Assembly: GCF_000971235.1 (NCBI RefSeq) | Contig: NZ_BBMB01000005.1 | Span: forward strand, 1 to 64,000 | Direction: 5' to 3' | DNA from: Demequina subtropica | Lineage (GTDB): Bacteria > Actinomycetota > Actinomycetes > Actinomycetales > Demequinaceae | Length of the DNA stretch: 64,000 nucleotides | Shown here: one piece after another, positions 40,160 to 48,696 of the stretch | Layout: each line of letters opens with the position of its first letter | Numbering within the stretch: the stretch's first letter is position 1 | Program-made: the position numbers and the translations under genes | Notes under the pieces: model-generated | Told to the model about the DNA's origin: nothing | Databases searched by the model: none | Seen by the model: the letters and a program-made list of their open reading frames with translations, nothing else

Positions 40160-40265
40160 GGGACGAGCGTGCGGGGGCGCGCGGACGGGCCGCGCGCCAC
40201 TCCGCGCGGACGTGGACTGGGCCTTCGCGCGCGAGGGCTGGGGACATCGCGGCCGTCCGCGCCCC

Positions 40266-40277
40266 TACCCTGATGCC
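40266..40277 (+). promoter_or_regulatory. -10-like hexamer at leaderless spacing (polyprenyl synthase gene)
   Basis: TACCCT (40266-40271), six bases, then ATG 40278. No ribosome-binding site. Same TACCCT-N6-start pattern as at 1794 and 41719. Confidence 0.5.
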
Positions 40278-41333
40278 ATGCACGCGACACCCACGGACGC
40301 CCGCGCCGTCATCGCCGACCGCACCGCCGAGCTGCTCGCGTGGGCCGCGGCGGCCATGGCACCCGGGCTGGAGGCGGCGCACGAGCTCGCCGCGCAGCTC
40401 GCCGCGTCCTCGGCCGGCGGCAAGGCCTTCCGCGGCCGGCTCCTGCTCGCGGCCTTCGAGGCCGCGGAAGGCGGCGACCGCCTGCCCGCGGAGCAGCTGG
40501 CGGGTGCGCTCGAGCTGTTCCAGACGGCCGCGCTGCTCCACGACGACGTGCTCGACGGCTCGGACACCCGGCGCGGCCGCCCCGCCGCGCACCGCGCGTT
40601 CGAGGCGCTTCATCGCGCGGCCGGCTGGCCGGGCGACGCCGCCGCCTACGGCCGCGCGGGCGCGATCCTCGCGGGCGACGTCGCGCTGGTGGCGGCGATG
40701 CGAGGCGCCGCGGTCGCCGCACGCCGTGCCGGCGACACCGTCGCGGACCTGTTCGACGAGATGGCGGCCCTGGTGACCGCCGGCCAGCATCTCGACATGC
40801 GAGTCGCGGCCGCGCCGTGGACCGACCTCGACTCGCTCGAGCACGACATCCGCGCGGTGATGCGCGCCAAGACGGCCTCGTACACGGCAGAGTTCCCCCT
40901 CGCGCTCGGTGCGGCCGCGGCAGGCGCGTCCCCCGCGACCGTGAACGCGCTGCGCACGGCGGGCCTGCCGTTGGGCGTCGCGTTCCAGCTGCGTGACGAT
41001 GTGCTCGGGCTCACGGGAAGCCCCGAGACCACGGGCAAGCCCGTGGGCGACGATCTGCGCGAGGGCAAGCGGACGCTGCTCGTCTGGCACGCCCTTGCTC
41101 ATGGCGACCCCGCGGAGCGCAAGGCCGTCCACGCGGTGCTGGGCGATCCCGCCGCGACCGCGGAGGCCACGTCCGCGGCGATCGCGGCGATCGAGTCGTC
41201 GGGCGCGCTCGCCGCCGCCGAGCGTGAGATCGCGGCGCAGGCCGGCCACGCCCGCGAGGCGCTGAACGCGGCGCTCGACCGCCCCGGTCCGGTCCTCGCG
41301 CTCGTCGACGCCGCGGTGGATCGCACCGCCTGA
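40278..41333 (+). CDS. Polyprenyl (geranylgeranyl-type) diphosphate synthase
   Basis: This 351-residue trans-isoprenyl diphosphate synthase condenses isopentenyl diphosphate with allylic diphosphates. The first Asp-rich motif is LLHDDVLDGSDTRRGRPAAH near residue 92, with only three residues between the outer Asp pairs. The second is FQLRDDVLGLTG near 240, followed by GDDLREGKRTLL. Catalytic Lys/Gln segments are in place. Product chain length (GGPP or longer, for carotenoids or quinones) cannot be fixed. It depends on the MEP pathway served by dxs at 11.3 kb. It starts at ATG 40278 in a leaderless context. Confidence 0.92.
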   Translation: MHATPTDARAVIADRTAELLAWAAAAMAPGLEAAHELAAQLAASSAGGKAFRGRLLLAAFEAAEGGDRLPAEQLAGALELFQTAALLHDDVLDGSDTRRGRPAAHRAFEALHRAAGWPGDAAAYGRAGAILAGDVALVAAMRGAAVAARRAGDTVADLFDEMAALVTAGQHLDMRVAAAPWTDLDSLEHDIRAVMRAKTASYTAEFPLALGAAAAGASPATVNALRTAGLPLGVAFQLRDDVLGLTGSPETTGKPVGDDLREGKRTLLVWHALAHGDPAERKAVHAVLGDPAATAEATSAAIAAIESSGALAAAEREIAAQAGHAREALNAALDRPGPVLALVDAAVDRTA

Positions 41334-41371
41334 GCCGGCGGCGGGCCTCTCCGGGCCCGCTCAGCGCCGCT

Positions 41372-41719
41372 CTACAGGAGCGACTGCGCGATGCGGCGCA
41401 CGTGCGCGCGCCGCCCCTCGCGGAGCGCGTCGAGGGGAGCCATGCCGAGCTCGGGCTCGTCGGCCATGAGCCACTCCGCCGCCTCCGCATCGTCCATGCC
41501 GGCGTCCCGCAGGAGCGTGAGGGTGCCACGCAGCGTCGCGAGTACCTCCGGACCGCGCTCGCCGTCGACGATCACGCCCGCGGGCACCTGGAGCGTCTGC
41601 CGCTCCCCACGGCGCACCGCGAGGAGCTCGCCCTCGCGGAGCATCTCGCGCACCTTGCTCGGGGTGGTCCCCAGGCGGTCGGCGAAGTCGGGCACGGTAA
41701 GCCAGGCGGCGTCAGTCAT
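41372..41719 (-). CDS. Rv2175c-family DNA-binding transcriptional regulator
   Basis: This 115-residue protein matches the Rv2175c family. An N-terminal winged helix-turn-helix (WLTVPDFADRLGTTPSKVREMLREGELLAVRRG) precedes a C-terminal helical domain (EVLATLRGTLTLLRDAGMDDAEAAEWLM). In M. tuberculosis Rv2175c binds DNA and is phosphorylated by the kinase PknL. Here a PASTA kinase gene lies 1.5 kb away, so a similar link is possible. Start ATG 41719 lies six bases from TACCCT. The GMDDAE segment is one of the GGACGATGCG sites. Confidence 0.87.
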   Translation of the reverse strand: MTDAAWLTVPDFADRLGTTPSKVREMLREGELLAVRRGERQTLQVPAGVIVDGERGPEVLATLRGTLTLLRDAGMDDAEAAEWLMADEPELGMAPLDALREGRRAHVRRIAQSLL

Positions 41720-41731
41720 GGCTCCAGGGTA
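41720..41731 (-). promoter_or_regulatory. -10-like hexamer at leaderless spacing (Rv2175c-type gene)
   Basis: Minus-strand TACCCT (41731-41726), then 6 nt, then ATG 41719. No ribosome-binding site. Confidence 0.5.
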
Positions 41732-41772
41732 CTGACACCTGCGGCACGCCTTGCGGCGCGAGCGACCTCGGG

Positions 41773-41802
41773 GTTACCGTCACTTTTGTCACATCTGTCA
41801 CA
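41773..41802 (+). promoter_or_regulatory. MtrA-like operator: three GTCAC repeats with 9-bp period
   Basis: GTCACT (41779-41784), GTCACA (41788-41793) and GTCACA (41797-41802) are direct repeats each separated by 3 nt, preceded by GTTACC at 41773-41778. The GTCACA-N3-GTCACA pair fits the MtrA response-regulator box known from mycobacteria and corynebacteria. It lies 31 bp before the start of a LysM/transglycosylase gene, the kind of cell-wall gene MtrA controls. Confidence 0.6.
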
Positions 41803-41832
41803 TCGGCACCATCACTCACACTGGAGGCACGC

Positions 41833-43164
41833 ATGGCAGCGACGTCACCCCTCGCGCAGACCCGCCCCGCAGCGACCACCGCCGCTCTCGCGACGGTCGT
41901 CGGTCTCGCATCGGCCTCCCCCGCGCTGGCGGACGAGCAGCACCGCGTCCAGCCCGGCGACACTGTCTCGGCCCTCGCGGACCGCTACGGCAGCACGATC
42001 CCCGCGATCGTCGCCGCGAACGACCTCGACACGCGCGCGACCATCTACGTGGGCACCACCGTCACGGTGCCGAACGGAAGCACCACCGCGGCGCGCTCGA
42101 GCGTGACGAGCCTCTCGGCGACGTACACGGTCAAGGCGGGCGACACCCTCTCGGAGATCGCGCACCGCCACGGCACCACGGTCGCGACGCTCGCCCGCGA
42201 CAACCGCCTCGCGAACGCCTCGCTCATCTTCCCCGGCCAGCGCCTCACCATCGGCGGCGGCGGGCAGGCGCAGCAGTCCCCCGCACGCGCCGCCACGACC
42301 TCCACCCGGTCGAGCACCAGCTACACGGTCAAGGCCGGCGACACCCTCTCGGAGATCGCGCACCGCCACGGCACCACGGTCGCGTCCCTCGCGAAGGCGA
42401 ACACCCTCGCGAACGCCTCGCTCATCACGATCGGCCAGCGCCTCACCATCCCCGGCACGTCCGCCACACCCGCGCGCTCCACCGCCACGAGCACGCGCAG
42501 CGCTCCGCGAGCGACGACGCCGACCTACTACACGGTCAAGGCGGGCGACACGCTCGCGGCCATCGCCCAGCGCCACGGCACCACGGTCGCGACGCTCGCG
42601 CGGCAGAACTCGCTCGCGAACGCCTCTCTCATCCGGATCGGCCAGCGCCTGGCCGTGCCCGGCGACGCCACCGAGCCGCTCGTCGGCTCGACCTTCGCCG
42701 GCCGCACCTACGCCAGCGAGGTGGTGCGGGCCGCGAACCAGAACAAGGCGGTGCTGCTGAGCCGCACCGTCCCCTCACGCGAGAAGATGCAGGACATCAT
42801 CGTCGCGACCGCGCGGCAGCACGGCGTCGACCCGGCGCTCGCGCAGGCGATCTCCTACCAGGAGTCGGGCTTCGACATGCGCGCGGTGTCGCCCGCGAAC
42901 GCCGTGGGCGTGATGCAGGTGATCCCGACCTCGGGCGAGTGGGCGTCGGACATGGCCGGGCGTCGCCTCGACCTGCTCGACCCGCGCGACAACGTGCTCG
43001 CCGGCGTGCTGATCCTGCGCGCGCTCGACCGCACGTTCACGAGCGTCGACGATGCGATCGCGGGCTACTACCAGGGCGCCGCCGCGGTCATCGACCACGG
43101 CTACCACTACGACACCGTCGGCTACGTCGCGAGCGTCAAGGCGCTCATGTCCCGCTTCCGCTGA
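41833..43164 (+). CDS. Secreted LysM-repeat lytic transglycosylase
   Basis: This 443-residue exported cell-wall protein starts with a signal peptide (about 1-34, ending SPALA before DEQ). Four LysM domains follow (starting near residues 36, 96, 164 and 233; typical YTVKAGDTLSEIAHRHGTTV), joined by Ser/Thr/Arg linkers. The C-terminal SLT domain has the catalytic Glu in ISYQESGFDMRAVS, then GVMQVIPTS and NVLAGVLILRAL. It should bind peptidoglycan and cleave the MurNAc-GlcNAc bond. The LysM copies are nearly identical at DNA level, indicating recent duplication. An MtrA-like site precedes it and a PASTA kinase gene follows. Confidence 0.93.
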   Translation: MAATSPLAQTRPAATTAALATVVGLASASPALADEQHRVQPGDTVSALADRYGSTIPAIVAANDLDTRATIYVGTTVTVPNGSTTAARSSVTSLSATYTVKAGDTLSEIAHRHGTTVATLARDNRLANASLIFPGQRLTIGGGGQAQQSPARAATTSTRSSTSYTVKAGDTLSEIAHRHGTTVASLAKANTLANASLITIGQRLTIPGTSATPARSTATSTRSAPRATTPTYYTVKAGDTLAAIAQRHGTTVATLARQNSLANASLIRIGQRLAVPGDATEPLVGSTFAGRTYASEVVRAANQNKAVLLSRTVPSREKMQDIIVATARQHGVDPALAQAISYQESGFDMRAVSPANAVGVMQVIPTSGEWASDMAGRRLDLLDPRDNVLAGVLILRALDRTFTSVDDAIAGYYQGAAAVIDHGYHYDTVGYVASVKALMSRFR

Positions 43165-43237
43165 CCCGGTGCGCGGTGCGAGCGCGACCCGCGGGACGCG
43201 CCGCGCACGCACCGCCGGAGCCGCCCTGCGTCCCGCC

Positions 43238-43250
43238 TAGAATGGACCCC
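43238..43250 (+). promoter_or_regulatory. -10 element at leaderless spacing (PASTA kinase)
   Basis: TAGAAT (43238-43243) lies 7 nt before GTG 43251. It covers the alternative ATG at 43242, which argues for the GTG start. Confidence 0.5.
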
Positions 43251-45209
43251 GTGTCCAGCACCCTCACCGATCCCCTGCTCGGCCGCGTGATCGACGGCCG
43301 GTACGAGGTGCGCGAGCGCATCGCCGCCGGGGGGATGGCGACCGTCTACCTCGCATTCGACCGGAGGCTCGAGCGCGACATCGCGCTCAAGGTCATGCAC
43401 CGCCACCTCGAGGTCGACCCGAACTCCCGCGAGTTCGTCGCGCGGTTCCGTCGCGAGGCCAAGGCCGCCGCACGCCTCACCCACCCCGGCGTGGTGCGCG
43501 TGTACGACCAGGGCATCGACCAGGACATCTCGTACCTCACGATGGAGTACGTCGACGGCGAGAACCTGCGCGAGGTCCTCGCGCACGAGGCGACGCTGCC
43601 GCTCGGCGTGGCCCTGTCCACGGTCGAGCACGTGCTCGACGCGCTCGGCTCGGCGCACCGCCAGGGCCTGGTCCACCAGGACGTCAAGCCCGAGAACGTC
43701 CTCATCGACTCCGAGGGACGTCCGCGCGTCGCCGACTTCGGCCTCGCGCGGGCCGTCACCGAGGTGACGTCGAGCACCTCCGGCACCATCCTCGGCACGG
43801 TCGCCTACCTGGGGCCCGAGCTGATCTCCAACGGCGTCTCCGACGCCCGGACCGACGTCTACGCCGCGGGCGTGCTCCTGTACGAGCTCATCACGGGGCG
43901 ACAGCCCCACACCGGCACCACCGCGATCCAGGTCGCGACCAAGCACGTCCACGACGACGTGCCCGCGCCCTCGAGCGTGGTCGCGTGGCTGCCGACCGAG
44001 ATCGACGACCTCATCGCGGCGCTGACCGCGCGCGACCCCGACCAGCGCCCGCAGGACGCGGGCGCGGCGCTCCAGCTGGTGCGGCGCACCCACGGCCTGC
44101 TCGACGAGCCGACTCTCGACCGCCGCGCGGACCCGCCCTCGGGCGCCACGCCGGTGGTGAGGGACGACGACGCGACGGCGGTGCTCACCACCGCCTCGCC
44201 GGGCAGCACCGTGGCGCTCCCCATCGGCCTGGGCCACCCGTTCCCTGCCGTCGGCACGGACCTCGCGGCGCTGCCAGACGACGACCCCGAGGCCCGCGAG
44301 CCCAAGCGCACCGAGCGGCGCGCCGGCTGGTGGATCGCGGCCGTCATGGTCGCGCTCCTGGTCCTCGGCGGCGGGGGCCTGTGGTGGTACAACTCGATCG
44401 GCCCGGGCGCCTACACCACGGTCCCGTCCGTGGTGAGCGAGACCGAGGACGATGCGACCGCGATCATCCGCGGCGCCGGCCTCACCCCCTCGGTCGAGCA
44501 TGCCTTCGATGACGACGTCCCCGAGGGCATCGTGATCTCGGCGACGCCTGCGGCGCAGGAACGGGTGCTCAACAACGCGATCGTCACCATCACCGTGTCG
44601 GACGGCCCCCGCATGACCACGGTGCCCAAGCTCGTGGGCGAGCAGCAGGACGATGCCGAGGCGCGTCTCGAGGAGCTCGGCCTGCCGCTCGGCGAGGTCG
44701 AGGGCAAGAGCTCCGACACCGTCCCCGAGGGCGAGGTCATGTCGATCTCCCCCGCCGCGGGCGAGTCGGTGCGGCACGACACCCCGGTGGACCTGGTCGT
44801 CTCGAGCGGCCCCGCGCCCATCGAGTTCCCGGACGTCGCGGACATGACCGAGGCGGACGCGGTCGCGCTGCTCGAGGACGAGTACGCCCTGGACGTCACG
44901 GTCGACCACGCGCGCACGGAGGATGCGGACAAGGGCATCGTCTTCGCCCAGTCGCCCGCGGCCGGCGACGCCGGGCACCGCCTCGACTCCATCACCATCA
45001 CGGTCTCCGACGGCCCGCCGCTTGTCACGGTCGACGACTACGTCGGCATGGAGGTCGACGCCGCCGAGAGCGCCGCCCGGGCGGCCGGCCTCGACGTCCA
45101 GCTCTACGCGTTCTGGCCGTGGAGCTCGAAGGGATCGATCGTCGACCAGTCGCTCATCCCGGGCAACCAGGTCGAGCGCGGCACGACCATCACGTTCAAG
45201 TACAACTGA
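43251..45209 (+). CDS. PASTA-domain Ser/Thr protein kinase (PknB-like)
   Basis: This 652-residue membrane kinase has the Gly loop IAAGGMATVYLAF (25-37) and Lys47 in ALKVMH. The catalytic loop is VHQDVKPENV (H142-N150), the metal motif DFG at 162-164, and TSGTILGTVAYLGPEL the activation segment. One transmembrane helix (about 360-380) and four extracellular PASTA repeats follow; PASTA domains sense muropeptide or lipid II in this family. The usual HRD is HQD here and APE is GPE. It sits beside a LysM transglycosylase, so control of wall growth is likely. Start GTG 43251 is preferred over ATG 43242. Ends at the 45231-45266 hairpin. Confidence 0.92.
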   Translation: MSSTLTDPLLGRVIDGRYEVRERIAAGGMATVYLAFDRRLERDIALKVMHRHLEVDPNSREFVARFRREAKAAARLTHPGVVRVYDQGIDQDISYLTMEYVDGENLREVLAHEATLPLGVALSTVEHVLDALGSAHRQGLVHQDVKPENVLIDSEGRPRVADFGLARAVTEVTSSTSGTILGTVAYLGPELISNGVSDARTDVYAAGVLLYELITGRQPHTGTTAIQVATKHVHDDVPAPSSVVAWLPTEIDDLIAALTARDPDQRPQDAGAALQLVRRTHGLLDEPTLDRRADPPSGATPVVRDDDATAVLTTASPGSTVALPIGLGHPFPAVGTDLAALPDDDPEAREPKRTERRAGWWIAAVMVALLVLGGGGLWWYNSIGPGAYTTVPSVVSETEDDATAIIRGAGLTPSVEHAFDDDVPEGIVISATPAAQERVLNNAIVTITVSDGPRMTTVPKLVGEQQDDAEARLEELGLPLGEVEGKSSDTVPEGEVMSISPAAGESVRHDTPVDLVVSSGPAPIEFPDVADMTEADAVALLEDEYALDVTVDHARTEDADKGIVFAQSPAAGDAGHRLDSITITVSDGPPLVTVDDYVGMEVDAAESAARAAGLDVQLYAFWPWSSKGSIVDQSLIPGNQVERGTTITFKYN

Positions 45210-45230
45210 CGCGGCGCATCGTCCGACGAA

Positions 45231-45266
45231 GAAGGCCCCGCCCGGGATCACCGGGACGGGGCCTTC
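45231..45266. terminator. Bidirectional terminator between PASTA kinase and aroG
   Basis: GAAGGCCCCG (45231-45240) pairs with CGGGGCCTTC (45257-45266). After a single bulged A, CCCGG pairs with CCGGG around GATCA. Convergent genes end on both sides. Confidence 0.85.
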
Positions 45267-45293
45267 TCCGTCTGCGTCTGGTCAATGCGCGGG

Positions 45294-46676
45294 TTACGCG
45301 AGCTCCTCGACCGGATGCGGCTGGAGCGCGTTGTGCCGGGCCAGCAGGTCCGACACGAGGAACGCGAGCTCGAGCGACTGCTGGTGGTTGAGGCGCGGGT
45401 CCACCTTGGTCTCGTAGCGGCGGGCCAGGCCCTCGTCGTCGATCTTCTCGGTGCCGCCCATCACCTCGGTGACGTCGTCACCCGTGAGCTCCACGTGGAG
45501 GCCGCCCGGGACGGTGCCCAGCGCCTCGTGCACCTCGAAGAAGCCCGTGACCTCATCGAGGATCGTGTCGAACTTGCGCGTCTTGTAGCCCGAGTCCGAC
45601 GTGAACGTGTTGCCGTGCATCGGGTCGGTGAGCCACGTCACCGTCACTCCCGAGTCGCGCACGCCCTCGACGATGGCGGGGAGCGCATCGCGCACCTTGT
45701 CGGCGCCCATGCGGGCCACGAACGTGAGGCGACCCGGGATGTTCTCCGGGTTGAGACGCTCCGCGAGCTCGACCGCATCGGCCGACGTGGCCGTCGGTCC
45801 CAGCTTCACCGCGAGGGGGTTGTGCACCTTCGACAGGAACTCGACGTGCGCGCCGTCGAGCTGGCGCGTGCGCTCCCCGATCCACAGGAAGTGGGCCGAG
45901 CAGTCGTAGGCGAGACCCGAGCGCGAGTCGATGCGCGTGAGCGCACGCTCGTAGTCGAGCAGCAGGGCCTCGTGGCTCGAGAAGAGCTCGACCGTCTTGA
46001 GCGCCTCGAAGTCGCCGCCCGCCGCGCCCATGAAGCGCACCGCGCGGTCGATCTCCTGCGACAGCTGCTCGTACTTGGCGTACGCAGGGTTCGCCGCGAA
46101 GCCCTTGTTCCACTGGTGCACGCGGCGCAGGTCGGCGAAGCCGCCCTGCGTGAAGGCGCGGATCAGGTTGAGCGTCGACGCGGACACGTGGTACGCGTCG
46201 ACCAGCCGATCCGGGTTCGGGATCCGCTCCTCCTCGGTGAAGCCCGAGGAGTTGACGATGTCGCCCCGGTACACGGGCAGCGTCACGCCGTCACGGGTCT
46301 CCGTGTCCGACGAGCGCGGCTTCGCGTACTGGCCCGCCATGCGGCCGATCTTCACGACGGGCGTCGAGGCGCCGTACGTGAGGATCACGGCCATCTGGAG
46401 GATGGTCTTGATCTTGTTGCGGATGCGGTCGGCCGTGGCCTCCGCGAAGATCTCGGCGCAGTCGCCGCCCTGGAGGACAAAGGCCTCGCCGCGCGACGCG
46501 GCGGCCAGCTGCTCTCGCAGCCGGTCCGCCTCGCCCGCGAACACCAGAGGGGGGACCTGCGTGAGACGGTCGGTCGCGCGTCGCAGCGCAGCGGCATCGG
46601 GCCACTGCGGCTGCTGCCTCGCCTCCTTCGAGAGGTACGAGTCGACGCCCGCCGCCGCCAGGGCAGCCTCTGTCAT
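45294..46676 (-). CDS. aroG: 3-deoxy-7-phosphoheptulonate synthase, class II
   Basis: Class II DAHP synthase condenses phosphoenolpyruvate and erythrose 4-phosphate in the first shikimate-pathway step. The 460-residue protein has PPLVFAGEADRLREQL, AFVLQGGDCAEIFAE (metal-binding Cys), VVKIGRMAGQYAKPRSSD and SSHEALLLDYERALTR. WLTDPMHGNTF supplies the metal His near residue 350, and GGLHVELTGDDVTEVMGG a metal Glu. Length and motifs match the actinobacterial AroG type. It begins 4 bp after the pfp stop, so it is the last gene of the ROK-plsC-pfp-aroG unit. Confidence 0.97.
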   Translation of the reverse strand: MTEAALAAAGVDSYLSKEARQQPQWPDAAALRRATDRLTQVPPLVFAGEADRLREQLAAASRGEAFVLQGGDCAEIFAEATADRIRNKIKTILQMAVILTYGASTPVVKIGRMAGQYAKPRSSDTETRDGVTLPVYRGDIVNSSGFTEEERIPNPDRLVDAYHVSASTLNLIRAFTQGGFADLRRVHQWNKGFAANPAYAKYEQLSQEIDRAVRFMGAAGGDFEALKTVELFSSHEALLLDYERALTRIDSRSGLAYDCSAHFLWIGERTRQLDGAHVEFLSKVHNPLAVKLGPTATSADAVELAERLNPENIPGRLTFVARMGADKVRDALPAIVEGVRDSGVTVTWLTDPMHGNTFTSDSGYKTRKFDTILDEVTGFFEVHEALGTVPGGLHVELTGDDVTEVMGGTEKIDDEGLARRYETKVDPRLNHQQSLELAFLVSDLLARHNALQPHPVEELA

Positions 46677-46680
46677 GTGA

Positions 46681-47880
46681 TTACGCCTGCCCGATCGCCT
46701 CGAGGGTCTCGACGTACCACGGGGTCGTGGTGTCGAAGGGCTTGTGGCCCGCGATGCGCGGGAACGGGATCGCCTTGAGACGGTCGCCGTCCTCCTCGTC
46801 GTGGCCGATCACGCCGGGCTCGCCGCGCAGCGCGCACTCGACCGCGTAGTCGGTCATCGACTTGATGAGGCGCAGGTCCTCGGCGTTCGCGGCCGCGGCA
46901 CGCGAGAAGTAGCCCGACTTCTGGACCATGACCTTCTCCGCGCCCAGCTTCTCCGCGAACTGCTTGGCGAACCACTGGCCCGGGTTGATCTCGTCGAGGC
47001 GCACGTGGCCGAACGGGTCGCGCTTGACCTCCTGGCCCGTGGCCTCCATCTCCGCGATGATCTCGGGCACGCCGGCGCCCTCGGACAGGAAGATGTTAAC
47101 GTTGCCGACCTCGTCCATCACCGTGCGCAGGCGCGCGGCCTCGGCGTCGATGTCGAGGTGCTGCTCGGGGACGTACACGGCGTGGATGTCCCAGCGCTCC
47201 TTGGTGAGGCCGATGCCGGGGAGGAACGTGCGGGTCTCGAGGTCCTCGCGGTACTTCATCGCGGCGGCGGCGGTGAGCCAGCCGCACGCACGGCCCATGA
47301 CCTCGTGGATGATGAGCATGCGCGGGCCCGAGCGGTGCTCGCCGATGATGTTGCGGCCGAACTTCGCGGCCTCCTCGGCCGCGGTCCACGCACCGAGCGA
47401 CTGGCGGATCGGCACCACGTCGTTGTCGATGGTCTTGGGAAGGCCCACCACGGTGAGGCCGTAGTCGTTCTCCGCGAGGTAGGCGGCCAGGTCCGCGGCG
47501 GTCGTGTTCGTGTCGTCGCCACCGATGGTGTGGAGCACGTCGACGCCGTCGGCCTTGAGCTGCTCCGCGGCGACCGCGAGCGGGTCCTCGCCGTCCTTGA
47601 CCAGGCCGCGCTTGACGCAGTCCGCGACGTTGGTGAGCTTGACGCGCGAGTTGCCGATCGGCGAGCCGCCGAACTCGTGCAGGAGGCCCGCGTGCTTGCG
47701 GACCTCGTCGTCGATCACGATCTTCTTGCCGAGCAGCAGACCCCAGTAGCCGTGCTCATAGGCGATGATCTCCACCTCGGGGGCGATCTCGGTGTAGCGC
47801 TCGATCAGGCCTCCCACCGCGGAGGAGAGGCAGGGGGCGAACCCACCGGCGGTCAGGAGTGCAACGCGGCGAACCGACAT
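46681..47880 (-). CDS. pfp: Pyrophosphate-dependent 6-phosphofructokinase
   Basis: This 399-residue enzyme phosphorylates fructose 6-phosphate. The donor loop reads TIGGDDTNTTAADL: Asp in the GGDD position marks pyrophosphate rather than ATP as donor. VGLPKTIDNDVVP carries the Lys and catalytic Asp, and HEVMGRACGWLTAAAA follows. The reaction is reversible, working in glycolysis and gluconeogenesis. Its products feed PEP to AroG, encoded just downstream. It starts at ATG 47880. The protein lacks a long insert, as in the short actinobacterial PPi-PFK class. Confidence 0.93.
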   Translation of the reverse strand: MSVRRVALLTAGGFAPCLSSAVGGLIERYTEIAPEVEIIAYEHGYWGLLLGKKIVIDDEVRKHAGLLHEFGGSPIGNSRVKLTNVADCVKRGLVKDGEDPLAVAAEQLKADGVDVLHTIGGDDTNTTAADLAAYLAENDYGLTVVGLPKTIDNDVVPIRQSLGAWTAAEEAAKFGRNIIGEHRSGPRMLIIHEVMGRACGWLTAAAAMKYREDLETRTFLPGIGLTKERWDIHAVYVPEQHLDIDAEAARLRTVMDEVGNVNIFLSEGAGVPEIIAEMEATGQEVKRDPFGHVRLDEINPGQWFAKQFAEKLGAEKVMVQKSGYFSRAAAANAEDLRLIKSMTDYAVECALRGEPGVIGHDEEDGDRLKAIPFPRIAGHKPFDTTTPWYVETLEAIGQA

Positions 47881-47962
47881 GACGGACCTTTCGTTGTGTG
47901 TCTTGCGGATTTCGTGGTCATTCTAGGCGCGCGACAGGGCGCCGGGAGCCGGGACGGGGGAC

Positions 47963-48679
47963 CTACTCCCCCGCCTCCCGGGACTGCTGCTCCTTCTCGA
48001 GCTCGCGCTTGACGAGCGCGGCGTCGCGTTCGACGTACTCCTGGCCGGAGAGCTCGGCGATGGCCGCCATGATCCGGTCCGTCGCCTCGCGCAGTGCGGC
48101 GCGGTCCTCCTGACGCCCGTCGAACTCCGACAGGTCGATGGGGGCGCCGATGCGCACGCCGATCGGGTGGCGCTTGGGAACCTTCTGCCCGATGGGCTGC
48201 GCGATGTGCGTGTCGATCATCGCGACGGGGATCACCGGCGCGCCCGACTCGATCGCGAGGCGCGCGACGCCGGTCTTGCCGCGGTACAGGCGGCCGTCGG
48301 GGCTGCGCGTGCCCTCGGGGTAGATGCCGAGCAGCTCGCCGCCCTGCACCACCTGGAGGCCGGTGCGGAGCGCCGCCTCGGACGCGCGCCCGCCCCCACG
48401 GTGCACGGGGATGGTGCCCACGCCCTCCATGAACGCCTTCGTCGCGTAGCCCTTGACGCCCTTGCCGGTGAAGTACTCCTCCTTGCCCAGGAACACCACC
48501 TTGCGGCTGATGACCACGGGCAGGAACACGGAGTCCGAGAAGGACAGGTGGTTGGAGGCGAGGATCGCGCCCCCCGTCTCGGGGATGTTCTCCTGCCCCT
48601 CGACCCAGGGCTTGTACACGCCCTTGAGCGCGGGGCCCAGCAGCACGTGCTTGAAGAGGCGGTAGTAGGTGTCGCTCAT
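47963..48679 (-). CDS. plsC: 1-acyl-sn-glycerol-3-phosphate acyltransferase
   Basis: This 238-residue acyltransferase adds the second acyl chain in phosphatidic acid synthesis. The NHxxxxD motif is ILASNHLSFSDSVFLP near residue 38. The phosphate-binding block is LLGIYPEGTRSPDGRLYRGKTG near 115, and VIPVAMIDT and PIGVRIGAPIDLSEF follow. There is no clear membrane helix beyond a hydrophobic N-terminal half. It lies 17 bp after the ROK gene and 82 bp before pfp on the same strand. Confidence 0.9.
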   Translation of the reverse strand: MSDTYYRLFKHVLLGPALKGVYKPWVEGQENIPETGGAILASNHLSFSDSVFLPVVISRKVVFLGKEEYFTGKGVKGYATKAFMEGVGTIPVHRGGGRASEAALRTGLQVVQGGELLGIYPEGTRSPDGRLYRGKTGVARLAIESGAPVIPVAMIDTHIAQPIGQKVPKRHPIGVRIGAPIDLSEFDGRQEDRAALREATDRIMAAIAELSGQEYVERDAALVKRELEKEQQSREAGE

Positions 48680-48696
48680 GATGTCCGGGGAGGTTC

